Source of the DNA: Campylobacter ureolyticus
GTDB lineage: Bacteria > Campylobacterota > Campylobacteria > Campylobacterales > Campylobacteraceae
Reading direction: 5' to 3'
Length of the DNA stretch: 64,000 nucleotides
Assembly (NCBI RefSeq): GCF_013372225.1
Contig: NZ_CP053832.1
Span: 558,001-622,000 of the forward strand
The notes below the pieces were generated by a model, which had not been told where the DNA came from, ran no database searches, and was given only the letters and a program-made list of their open reading frames with translations. A program made the position numbers and the translations under genes. Shown here piece by piece: positions 27,431-35,048 of the stretch. Within the stretch, counting starts at the first letter, position 1; each line of letters starts with the position of its first letter.

Positions 27431-28576
27431 ATGAAAAATTCAAATCCATTCGCCTATCAAAACGGCATGATTGATATAAAAAGTGATATTTTAAAAATAG
27501 TTTTAGATGAAACTTCTAAATTTGAGTATAGAAACTATACAAAAGATGATGTATTTAAGGCATTAAATTCTAAAATTAGAACGCAAAATGATTTAAAAGT
27601 GCTTTTAAGCATTGAAGCAGGGGAGTGTTTAGAAGAAATTGCAGAAGTTTGTAAAAATGAAACAAGAGCAAAATTTGGTGAGAATATAAATATTTTTACT
27701 CCACTTTATATATCAAATTTTTGTGATAGTCATTGCGTTTATTGTGGATTTAATACAAAAAATAATATTAAAAGAGCAAAGTTAAGTTTTGAAGCTATAA
27801 AAACTGAGCTTATAAATATAAAAAAAACAGGTTTAGAAGAAATTTTGATTTTAACAGGAGAAAGTAGAGTTAACTCAGATGTAGAATATATCGCTAAAGC
27901 ATGCAAAATGGCAAGTGGGTATTTTAAAATAGTTGGAGTTGAAATTTACCCATTAAATGTTGATGAGTATGCGTTTTTACATGAAAATGGCGTTGATTAT
28001 GTAAATGTTTATCAAGAAACATATAATCCTTTAAAATATCAAAAAATTCATCTCTCTGGCGAAAAGATGAGTTTTCCTTACCGCTTTAACGCCCAAGAAA
28101 GGGCAATTGTAGGTGGTATGCGAGGTGCTGGATTTGGAGCACTTTTAGGAATTGATGATTTTAGAAAAGATGCTTTTGCTACTGCACTTCATGCAAATTT
28201 AATATATCAAAAATATCCGTTTGTTGAAATCTCACTTTCAGTTCCAAGGCTTCGTCCTGTTATAAATAACTCTCGAATAAACCCACGCGATGTTCATGAA
28301 AAAGAGCTTTTGCAAGTAGTTATGGCATATAGGCTTTTTATGCCACATGCAACTATTACGATTTCAACTAGGGAAAGAGCTGGATTTAGAGATAATGCCA
28401 TTAAGATTGCAGCCAACAAACTTTCAGCTGGAGTAAGTGTAGGAATTGGTGGTCATAGTAAAAAAATAGGCGATGAACAATTTAATATAAATGATGAAAG
28501 AAGTGTTGATGAAGTTTGTAAAAGCATTGAAAATAGTGGATTTTATCCTTTGATGAGTGAATATATTTATGTCTAA
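27431..28576 (+). CDS. thiH: Radical SAM tyrosine lyase ThiH
   Basis: Oxygen-sensitive radical SAM enzyme that releases dehydroglycine from tyrosine for the thiazole ring. The 381-residue protein has the cluster motif CDSHCVYC (Cys98, Cys102, Cys105), EEILILTGES, and YNVYQETY-like YVNVYQETYNP. Use of ThiH rather than glycine oxidase fits an anaerobic or microaerophilic organism. It overlaps thiE by 20 bases. Confidence 0.96.
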   Translation: MKNSNPFAYQNGMIDIKSDILKIVLDETSKFEYRNYTKDDVFKALNSKIRTQNDLKVLLSIEAGECLEEIAEVCKNETRAKFGENINIFTPLYISNFCDSHCVYCGFNTKNNIKRAKLSFEAIKTELINIKKTGLEEILILTGESRVNSDVEYIAKACKMASGYFKIVGVEIYPLNVDEYAFLHENGVDYVNVYQETYNPLKYQKIHLSGEKMSFPYRFNAQERAIVGGMRGAGFGALLGIDDFRKDAFATALHANLIYQKYPFVEISLSVPRLRPVINNSRINPRDVHEKELLQVVMAYRLFMPHATITISTRERAGFRDNAIKIAANKLSAGVSVGIGGHSKKIGDEQFNINDERSVDEVCKSIENSGFYPLMSEYIYV

Positions 28577-29153
28577 TTTGGTTGTAATTACTGATTTAAA
28601 GCTTTGCAAAGATGATATTTATAAAAGAGTTTTTAAATTTTTAAATTGTGGTGCAAATGTAGTTTTAAGAGCAAAAGAGCTTAGTGAAAATGAGTATTTT
28701 AAATTTGCAAATGAGGTTTTTAAAACTTGTGCTAGTTTTAAAGAGCAAATTTTTATACATAAATTTGTAAATGTTGCATTGAATTTAGAATGTAAAAATA
28801 TTTGGTTACCACTGAAAGAGCTTGAAATTTATAAAGATGATTTAGCTAAATTTGATAAAATTGTAGCTTCAACTCATAGTGTGGATGAAGTAAAAAGTGC
28901 TTTAAATTTAGGAACTAGTTCAATTTGTCTAAGTCATATTTATAAAACTGATTGTAAATTTAATCTTGCCCCAAAAGGGTTAAATTTAATTAATGATGTG
29001 AGAAAATTCTATAATGGTGAAATTTATGCACTTGGTGGAATAAATAGTTCAAATTTTAAGAATTGTTTAAATGCAGGAGCTAATAAAATTTGCATAATGA
29101 GCAAATCTATGAAATGCAAAGATGAAAGTGAGTTTGTAAAAAGTTTTTGTTAA
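28557..29153 (+). CDS. thiE: Thiamine-phosphate synthase-like protein ThiE
   Basis: Joins the thiazole and pyrimidine phosphates in thiamine synthesis, or acts as a TenI-like relative. The 198-residue TIM-barrel protein has LVVITDLKL, VVLRAKEL, IWLPL, VASTHSVDEVKSAL and YALGGINSSNFKNCLNAGANKICIMS. Some ThiE phosphate-binding and active-site features are reduced, so a TenI-type activity is possible. It ends the thiSFGHE operon. Confidence 0.8.
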   Translation: MNIFMSNLVVITDLKLCKDDIYKRVFKFLNCGANVVLRAKELSENEYFKFANEVFKTCASFKEQIFIHKFVNVALNLECKNIWLPLKELEIYKDDLAKFDKIVASTHSVDEVKSALNLGTSSICLSHIYKTDCKFNLAPKGLNLINDVRKFYNGEIYALGGINSSNFKNCLNAGANKICIMSKSMKCKDESEFVKSFC

Positions 29154-29211
29154 AAGCATAACAAGTTTTGTTGCGCTTTTAAAATAGGCTTAAAATTTAT
29201 AATTTTTTACT

Positions 29212-29240
29212 AGAAGTAAGCCGCTTTTTGGCTTACTTCT
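29212..29240. terminator. Terminator between thiE and the 78-residue unknown gene
   Basis: An 11-bp perfect stem (29212-29222 with 29230-29240) and a 7-base loop lies between convergent genes. On the reverse strand it begins just after the stop of the small gene at 29247 and is followed by T-rich sequence. Confidence 0.8.
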
Positions 29241-29246
29241 TAAAGT

Positions 29247-29483
29247 TTACATTTTTTTAACAGCAGTTTCTAGAACATACAAAACTTCTGATAAATCTGT
29301 ATAGGCAATTCTACTTTTTCCATCTGTTCCAGTGAAATTTGTAGTTAGTTCTATACCAAGCTTGTTTGATAAAAACTCATAAAGATCAGCTCTTTGGTTA
29401 TTTGCGCCATCTTTATTTGCATATTCTTTTAATGCGTCTAAAACTTTTTGAATTTTATCTATTTGGTCTGTATTTATAGCCAT
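29247..29483 (-). CDS. Small conserved-looking protein of unknown function
   Basis: The 78-residue soluble product is mainly helical and contains a KLGIELTTNFTGTDGKSRIAY segment. No known motif or signal peptide. Start supported by AAGGATGA spaced 6 bases from the ATG and by a dedicated downstream terminator, so it is very likely expressed as a single gene. Function unknown. Confidence 0.8.
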   Translation of the reverse strand: MAINTDQIDKIQKVLDALKEYANKDGANNQRADLYEFLSNKLGIELTTNFTGTDGKSRIAYTDLSEVLYVLETAVKKM

Positions 29484-29574
29484 TTTTCATCCTTTTTATT
29501 AAAATTTAGCCAATTATACTAAAATTTTATAAATAAAAAAAGTTTATAAATTGATAATGAAAAACTATAATAAT

Positions 29575-30339
29575 TTAAATTTCAATATTATTATTTTTGC
29601 TGATTATATTAATTGCATCATCCACGCTTAATACAATATCGCTATCTGGTTTTAAAAGCTTATTATCTTCTTTTTCATCATATTCAAAATTATAAAGTAT
29701 CGATTTTATTGTATTTATACGAGCTTTTTTCTTATCATTTGCATCTACTATTGTCCATGGATTTTCCTGTGAGCTTGTTTTTGTAAGCATATTGCAAATT
29801 GCAGCTGAGTAATCGTCCCAAAGAGTTTGTGCTTTTTCATCAACAATTGAAATTTTATAAGATTTTAGGGGGTTATTTCTTCTATCCTTAAATCTTTTTA
29901 TTTGAGTTTTTTTATCAATTGAAAGAAAAATTTTAAAAATTTTAATGCCTGATTTACTTAAAAGATGTTCAAACAAAGGCACATCTTCCAAAAATTCTTT
30001 TGTTTGTGAGGTAGTGCAAAATCCCATAACAGGCTCAACTACAGCTCTGTTATACCATGATCTATCAAATATCACTATTTCACCACCGCTTGGGAGATTT
30101 GCAACATATCTTTGAAAATACCACTGAGTTATTTCAACATCACTTGGTTTTGGTAGCGCAACTATGCGAGCACCTCTTGGGTTTAAATGTTCAGTTATTC
30201 TTTTTATAGTACCACCTTTTCCAGCAGCATCTCTTCCTTCCATAATAATAAGAAGTTTTAAAGAATGTTTTTTTATATGATTTTGAAGCTTTAAAAGCTC
30301 AATTTGTAGCTTTACAAGCTCTCCTTTGTATGATTTCAT
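29575..30339 (-). CDS. ppk2: Polyphosphate kinase 2 family protein
   Basis: Uses polyphosphate to phosphorylate nucleotides, or the reverse. The 254-residue single-domain protein has Walker A GRDAAGKGGT at residues 35-44, Walker B FDRSWYNRA at 91-99, and the lid segment with KRFKDRRNNPLKSYKIS. Length matches one-domain PPK2 class I. It is divergent from dsbD and stands alone. Confidence 0.92.
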   Translation of the reverse strand: MKSYKGELVKLQIELLKLQNHIKKHSLKLLIIMEGRDAAGKGGTIKRITEHLNPRGARIVALPKPSDVEITQWYFQRYVANLPSGGEIVIFDRSWYNRAVVEPVMGFCTTSQTKEFLEDVPLFEHLLSKSGIKIFKIFLSIDKKTQIKRFKDRRNNPLKSYKISIVDEKAQTLWDDYSAAICNMLTKTSSQENPWTIVDANDKKKARINTIKSILYNFEYDEKEDNKLLKPDSDIVLSVDDAINIISKNNNIEI

Positions 30340-30452
30340 TTTTTAGACCTTGTGATAAATTAGTTATATTATACAGTAAAAATATAAAATTTTTATTTTA
30401 TTTAGATAAATATATTAAAATGCATCTCATGATTTTTAATAAAAGGTTAAAT

Positions 30453-32168
30453 TTGATAAGAAATATTTTTTTATTTATTCTTATGATATGTTTTTTAAAC
30501 GCAGAACCAGTAAATGTAAGTGAAGCTTTTAAAATTAATGAAAAAGCCCATCCATCTGGCATTAGCTTTGATATAGCTATAGATAAAAGTGTTTATCTTT
30601 ATGAAGATGAGCTTAAGGTATTTTTAGGAAGTGAAAATATCACAAAAATTTTAAATTTACCAGAGTCTAAAAAACATAAAGAGTATTTGATTTATGATAA
30701 AAATTTTACTCTTTTTATACCAACAAATTTGATTTTAAATACTTCAAATGAAAAAATTATAACGCTCAAATTTTTAGGTTGTGCTTATGATGGATACTGC
30801 TACAATCCTCAAAATTTAAAATTTAATCTTTCAAAAACTGAAAATGGCTTTAAAATATCAAAAATTAAAGATAAAAAAGTTAGCAATAATAATACAAATT
30901 ATGAAAATAAAATTTCATCAGATATAAAAAATAATAACTTTTTTATCACTATAATAACATTTTTTGGATATGGACTTTTGCTAGCTTTAACGCCTTGTGT
31001 TTTTCCTATGATTCCGATTTTATCATCTATTATAGTTTCAAAATGTAAAAATAGTAAAAATGATAATAAAAAAGCTTTTTTAATAAGTTTTATTTATGTT
31101 TTTGCTATGTCGCTAGCTTACTCTATAGCTGGTATTTTGGCTACATATTTTGGTTCTAGCGTTCAAGGATTTTTACAAATTCCTTGGGTTATTATTTTAT
31201 TCAGTTTAATTTTTATAGTTTTAGCTTTTAGTATGTTTGGATTTTATGAACTGCAGCTTCCTGCTTCGCTTCAAAGTAAAATTAGTAAAAAAAGTGAGAG
31301 TAAAAATGGGCTAATCGGAGTTTTTATAATGGGTTTTTTATCAGCTTTGATAGTTGGTCCTTGCGTGGCTGCACCACTTGCTGGAGCATTAGTCTACATA
31401 GCTCAAAGCGGTAATTTATTACTTGGTGGAAGTGCATTATTTATAATGAGTTTTGGTATGGGAATGCCACTTTTGCTGATAGGACTTGGAGCTAATAAGT
31501 TTTTACCAAAACCTGGATACTGGATGAATGAGATAAGTAAAATTTTTGGATTTATTATGTTATTTATGGCAGTTTGGATGCTTTCAAGACTAATAAGTTC
31601 AAATTTAAGCCTGCTTTTATACGGGGTTATTGGTATATTTTTTGGTGTGAGTTTATTTCCTGTAAAAAAAGATAGTGTCACATTTAAAAAATTCAAATTT
31701 GGATTTAGCTTAGCGATAATAATTTATTCAGTTGTCTTAATAATAGGTTTTGCAAGTGGTTCAAATAGTCTAATCAATCCACTTAATAATACTTTTAAAA
31801 GCCAACTAAAAGAAAATTTAAATTTTAAAAAAGTATCAAATTTAAATGAATTAAAAGAAGTTGTTAGAGGCAGTAAAAAACCAGTTTTAATTGACTTTTG
31901 GGCTACTTGGTGTGTTAATTGCAAAGAGTTAGATGATACTTTAAACTCAGCAGAAATTTCTGAAATTTTATCAAATTTTGAGCTTATAAAAGTTGATGTT
32001 ACGAAAAATAGTAAGGATGATTTGGAGTTGATGAAAGAATTTCAAATATATGGACCACCTGCTTTAATATTTTTTAAAAATGGTAAAGAGCTTCAAAAAT
32101 ATAAAGTCATAGGTGATATAAAAAAAATTGAACTTACTAAAAATCTAAATGAAATTTTAAATTTATAA
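30453..32168 (+). CDS. dsbD: Thiol:disulfide interchange protein DsbD
   Basis: Moves electrons from cytoplasmic thioredoxin to periplasmic thiols, including apocytochromes c. TTG at 30453 is chosen: AAAAGG lies six bases upstream and a signal peptide (IRNIFLFILMICFLNA) follows; the longer reading frame from 30330 would run into ppk2. The 571-residue protein has the periplasmic alpha domain with GCAYDGYCYNP, eight membrane helices with LTPCVFPMIP and GPCVAAPLAG Cys sites, and a C-terminal thioredoxin domain with WATWCVNCKEL. Reductant supply for cytochrome c maturation fits the heme proteins at 45-53 kb. Confidence 0.93.
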   Translation: MIRNIFLFILMICFLNAEPVNVSEAFKINEKAHPSGISFDIAIDKSVYLYEDELKVFLGSENITKILNLPESKKHKEYLIYDKNFTLFIPTNLILNTSNEKIITLKFLGCAYDGYCYNPQNLKFNLSKTENGFKISKIKDKKVSNNNTNYENKISSDIKNNNFFITIITFFGYGLLLALTPCVFPMIPILSSIIVSKCKNSKNDNKKAFLISFIYVFAMSLAYSIAGILATYFGSSVQGFLQIPWVIILFSLIFIVLAFSMFGFYELQLPASLQSKISKKSESKNGLIGVFIMGFLSALIVGPCVAAPLAGALVYIAQSGNLLLGGSALFIMSFGMGMPLLLIGLGANKFLPKPGYWMNEISKIFGFIMLFMAVWMLSRLISSNLSLLLYGVIGIFFGVSLFPVKKDSVTFKKFKFGFSLAIIIYSVVLIIGFASGSNSLINPLNNTFKSQLKENLNFKKVSNLNELKEVVRGSKKPVLIDFWATWCVNCKELDDTLNSAEISEILSNFELIKVDVTKNSKDDLELMKEFQIYGPPALIFFKNGKELQKYKVIGDIKKIELTKNLNEILNL

Positions 32169-32188
32169 AAAATTTATTTTTTAAATAG

Positions 32189-32194
32189 TATAAT
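32189..32194 (+). promoter_or_regulatory. Predicted -10 box of the tRNA-Gln gene
   Basis: A perfect TATAAT lies 12 bases upstream of the tRNA 5' end in an A/T-rich tract, the spacing expected for a stable RNA promoter with a short leader. Confidence 0.65.
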
Positions 32195-32206
32195 CAAAGT
32201 TTTTGA

Positions 32207-32280
32207 TGCCTTATAGTTTAGTGGTAGAACTGCTGACTCTGGATCAGCTAACACTGGTTCGAATCCAGTTAAGGCATCCA
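32207..32280 (+). tRNA. tRNA-Gln (anticodon CUG)
   Basis: A full cloverleaf can be folded: acceptor 32207-32213 with 32270-32276, D arm 32216-32230, anticodon stem GCTGA/TCAGC at 32232-32248 with loop CTCTGGA and anticodon CTG at 32239-32241, four-base variable loop, T arm ACTGG-TTCGAAT-CCAGT, discriminator T and encoded CCA. The U1-A72 pair is as expected for bacterial tRNA-Gln. G at position 37 is unusual. CAA is the main Gln codon here, so another tRNA-Gln(UUG) must exist. Confidence 0.9.
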
Positions 32281-32351
32281 TTAAGAAAACTTTAAGTTTA
32301 CTTTTACTATATATCGTTATTCTACTAATCAAAATCTTTAAGAATTAGTTT

Positions 32352-32420
32352 TATAATATTCCCAATAATTTTTATAATAAGGAATAATTGATGACTGATA
32401 AAGATATTGAAAATTGCTAA
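32352..32420 (+). other. Promoter and truncated 9-codon reading frame
   Basis: Two TATAAT boxes (32352-32357, 32373-32378) and an AAGGA ribosome site precede ATG at 32391, but the frame stops after MTDKDIENC at 32420, four bases before the convergent tupC stop. It looks like the start of a gene whose body has been lost, or a leader peptide without a partner. I cannot identify a parent. Confidence 0.35.
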
Positions 32421-32423
32421 AAA

Positions 32424-33344
32424 TTAAATTATCTCAAAGGCATCATCTTCTATTTTGAAGTAAATCTCATCACCAGTTTTTAAGTCTAATTTTTTAGAAG
32501 TATGGCATTTTAAAAGATAATCTCCAAATTTGATTTTTACTAATAAAGTATTTTTATTTATTAATGATATGGAGTGTAAAAGTCCTTTATAAAAGCCTTG
32601 TGATGGCATTTTTTCAAGTGTAATTTTACTTGGATCTATGGCTACTTTTTTAGTTTCTTTAAACGGGCTTTTATAGTTTAAATTTTGACCAAAATCTATT
32701 TTTCCATTTTTTGTTTCAAATACATTTTTATACTCAAATTTTGCAACTTTTCCATTGTATAAATAAATATTTTCATCTGCTAAAACGCTAAGCCATTTTT
32801 CATCATGGCTTGCTATTATAAAGCCACAATTGTGTTTTAAATTTAGCTCTTTTATGACTTTACTAAAAAGTCTTGCGGTTTGTAAATCAACACTATTTGT
32901 TGGTTCATCAAATAAAATAAGCCTATTTTTTATAGCAATTATTAAAGCAAAAGCAACTCTTACAGTTTGCCCACTGCTTAATTCGTAGTATTTCTTATCT
33001 AAAAAACTTTCATTAAGTCCTGAGTAATTTAAAGATTTTTTTACTCTTTTTTCAAACTCACTCATAAGTCCATTATTTTTTAAAACAAATTCAAAATTTT
33101 TTCTAACACTTCTTTTTAAAAGCATTGGTTCAGGCAAAAGTATCGATATGTCTTTTTTAGAAATACTTAAATCAACACTTCCAGTAGTTGGTTTTTCAAT
33201 GCCAGAAATTATTCTTAAAAGTGTGCTTTTTCCACTTCCATTACTGCCTGTTAGGCCTATTATTTTTGTAGTGTCAATATTTAAATTTTCTATATCTAAA
33301 ATAAGATGTGAATTATATATTTTGGTTAAATTTGAAATTTTCAT
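32424..33344 (-). CDS. tupC: Tungstate ABC transporter, ATP-binding protein
   Basis: Drives import of tungstate with TupB and TupA. The 306-residue protein has Walker A LTGSNGSGKST near residue 31-41, signature YELSSGQTVRVAFAL, LILFDEPTNSVDLQ and the switch His in IIASHDE. After the ABC domain (to about 210) is a C-terminal MOP/TOBE-like region (LLHSISLINKNTLLVKIKFG) that may bind oxyanion. It overlaps tupB by four bases. Confidence 0.9.
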   Translation of the reverse strand: MKISNLTKIYNSHLILDIENLNIDTTKIIGLTGSNGSGKSTLLRIISGIEKPTTGSVDLSISKKDISILLPEPMLLKRSVRKNFEFVLKNNGLMSEFEKRVKKSLNYSGLNESFLDKKYYELSSGQTVRVAFALIIAIKNRLILFDEPTNSVDLQTARLFSKVIKELNLKHNCGFIIASHDEKWLSVLADENIYLYNGKVAKFEYKNVFETKNGKIDFGQNLNYKSPFKETKKVAIDPSKITLEKMPSQGFYKGLLHSISLINKNTLLVKIKFGDYLLKCHTSKKLDLKTGDEIYFKIEDDAFEII

Positions 33345-34048
33345 TTATCAAACTTTTTTAAAGCATAAATAAATAAATTTACTAAAAATGCTATTGTTAT
33401 AAGAACGCTTGCAAGGGCTATTCCCATTGCAAATTCTCCTTTATTTGTCTCAAGTGAAATAGCAGTTGTGATGGTTCTTGTATGCCACTTAATGTTTCCT
33501 CCTACCATCATTGCAACTCCAACTTCTGCAACAATTCTACCGTAAGTGGTTGCCACAATCACCATTAAAGGATATCTATTTTCAAATAAAACAGTTAAAA
33601 TTTGTTTATAGCCTCTTAAATGATAACTTTTTATAAGTCTTAAGTGTTTTATTTCCATATTTTCTATCACACTTGCAGTTAAGGAAATTACTATTGGCAA
33701 AGACAGGCAAATTTGACCAATTATTACAGCTTTTAAAGTAAATAAAAGAGCAAAATTGCCAAGTGGGCCTCTGTTTGAAAATAAAGCGTATAAAATAAGT
33801 CCAATTGCAACAGTTGGCATAGCTAGACCAGTATCGCTTAAAATTCTTAAAAATCTTTTTGAAAAAAAATTAAAATATCCCAAACAAAATCCAAGTGGCA
33901 TACCGATAATCAAAGCTATAATGATGGAAAAAAATGATGAATAAAGTGTTGTTTTAATAGCAAAATAAGTCTCTTCATCAAAAGAAATAAGAAGTCTTAA
34001 GGCTTCATAAATTCCATCTAATATAAAATCCAAGATTTCCCTTTTCAT
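33341..34048 (-). CDS. tupB: Tungstate ABC transporter, permease
   Basis: Membrane channel of the Tup system. The 235-residue protein has about five or six hydrophobic helices and the EAA-type cytoplasmic loop (YGRIVAEVGVAMMVGGNIK near 175-193). No Shine-Dalgarno is visible before the ATG at 34048. It is divergent from tupA, as I recall for the Cj1538c-Cj1539c / Cj1540 locus of C. jejuni. Confidence 0.9.
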   Translation of the reverse strand: MKREILDFILDGIYEALRLLISFDEETYFAIKTTLYSSFFSIIIALIIGMPLGFCLGYFNFFSKRFLRILSDTGLAMPTVAIGLILYALFSNRGPLGNFALLFTLKAVIIGQICLSLPIVISLTASVIENMEIKHLRLIKSYHLRGYKQILTVLFENRYPLMVIVATTYGRIVAEVGVAMMVGGNIKWHTRTITTAISLETNKGEFAMGIALASVLITIAFLVNLFIYALKKFDK

Positions 34049-34052
34049 ATAA

Positions 34053-34164
34053 TTTGAAATATTTTATTAAGTTTATTTAAAATTTCTTTTATATATGCTG
34101 AAAAAATATAATTAATATGCAAAATTTAAATATTTTCAATTTAAATATGATAGAATATTTCAAA
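34053..34164. promoter_or_regulatory. tupB-tupA divergent control region with inverted repeat
   Basis: TTTGAAATATT at 34053-34063 and its exact reverse complement AATATTTCAAA at 34154-34164 flank the divergent intergenic space. The right copy overlaps TAGAAT (34151-34156), a likely -10 box of tupA; the left copy lies just before tupB. Such symmetric placing suits a shared repressor, possibly metal- or oxyanion-responsive. This is inference from layout. Confidence 0.45.
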
Positions 34165-34184
34165 ATTTATTTAAAAGGATAAAA

Positions 34185-35012
34185 ATGCAAAATAAATTAG
34201 CTTTATTAGCACTTAGTTTTATCACTGCTTTGTCATTAAATGCAAAAGATAGTGATTTAGTTATGGCAACAACTACAAGCACTGACAATACTGGCTTGCT
34301 AGATGCCATTGCTCCTGTGTATAAAGATAAAACTGGAGTTGAACTAAAATGGGTCGCTGTTGGAACAGGTCAAGCACTTGAAATGGGTAAAAACTGTGAT
34401 GCAGATATTTTATTTGTTCATTCACCTACAGTTGAGAAAAAATTTGTAGAAGATGGTTATGGCATAGATAGAACAGCTGTTATGTATAATGACTTTATTT
34501 TAGTTGCTGATAAATCTTTAGCAGATAAATTTAAAGATAAAGATTTGCCTGAAATCTTTAAAATTATCAAAGATGAAAAGATTAAATTCTTTAGTCGTGG
34601 TGATAAGAGTGGAACGCATAATAAAGAAATTTCTGTTTGGAAAAAAGTAGCTGGGGATGTGCCTGAAAAACAGAGTTGGTACAATCAAACAGGACAAGGA
34701 ATGATAGCTACCATAAATATAGCTGCCCAGCAAAAAGGTGTAACTTTAACCGATAGAGGAACCTTTATAAAATACGAAGATGGCTTAAAAGGCAACTCAA
34801 ATATGGAAATTATAAGTCAAGGAGATGAAAGTTTAAAAAATTTCTATTCAATAATGGCTGTAAATACTAAAAATTGTCCAAAAGCTGATTATGAGAATGC
34901 AAAAGAATTTATAAATTGGATAGTAAGCGATGAGGCTCAAAAATTTATAGCTGATTTTAAATTAATGGGAAAACCTTTATTTACCCCAGATGCAGGAAAA
35001 AGAATAGAGTAG
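34185..35012 (+). CDS. tupA: Tungstate-binding periplasmic protein
   Basis: High-affinity tungstate receptor. The 275-residue protein has a signal peptide (about residues 1-20), then MATTTSTDNTGLLDAI (the TTTS oxyanion-binding stretch of TupA), ADILFVHSPTVEKKFVEDGYG and SRGDKSGTHNKE. The TTTS and RGD-SGT motifs separate TupA from ModA. Tungstate would serve W-dependent enzymes such as some formate dehydrogenases. A clear AAAAGGATAA ribosome site is present. Confidence 0.95.
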   Translation: MQNKLALLALSFITALSLNAKDSDLVMATTTSTDNTGLLDAIAPVYKDKTGVELKWVAVGTGQALEMGKNCDADILFVHSPTVEKKFVEDGYGIDRTAVMYNDFILVADKSLADKFKDKDLPEIFKIIKDEKIKFFSRGDKSGTHNKEISVWKKVAGDVPEKQSWYNQTGQGMIATINIAAQQKGVTLTDRGTFIKYEDGLKGNSNMEIISQGDESLKNFYSIMAVNTKNCPKADYENAKEFINWIVSDEAQKFIADFKLMGKPLFTPDAGKRIE

Positions 35013-35021
35013 CTATTTATC

Positions 35022-35045
35022 AAAGCTCCAAAAATTTGGAGCTTT
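35022..35045. terminator. Terminator between tupA and pbp1A
   Basis: An inverted repeat pairs 35022-35032 with 35035-35045 (AAAGCTCCAAA/TTTGGAGCTTT) and is followed by TATTTT on the plus strand. It lies between convergent genes, just after the tupA stop and four bases before the pbp1A stop. Confidence 0.8.
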
Positions 35046-35048
35046 ATT

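Noticed and set aside
30330-30452. Long N-terminal extension of DsbD
   Set aside because: The extended frame overlaps the divergent ppk2 start, has no ribosome site and places a second hydrophobic stretch before the signal peptide; TTG at 30453 with AAAAGG is better.
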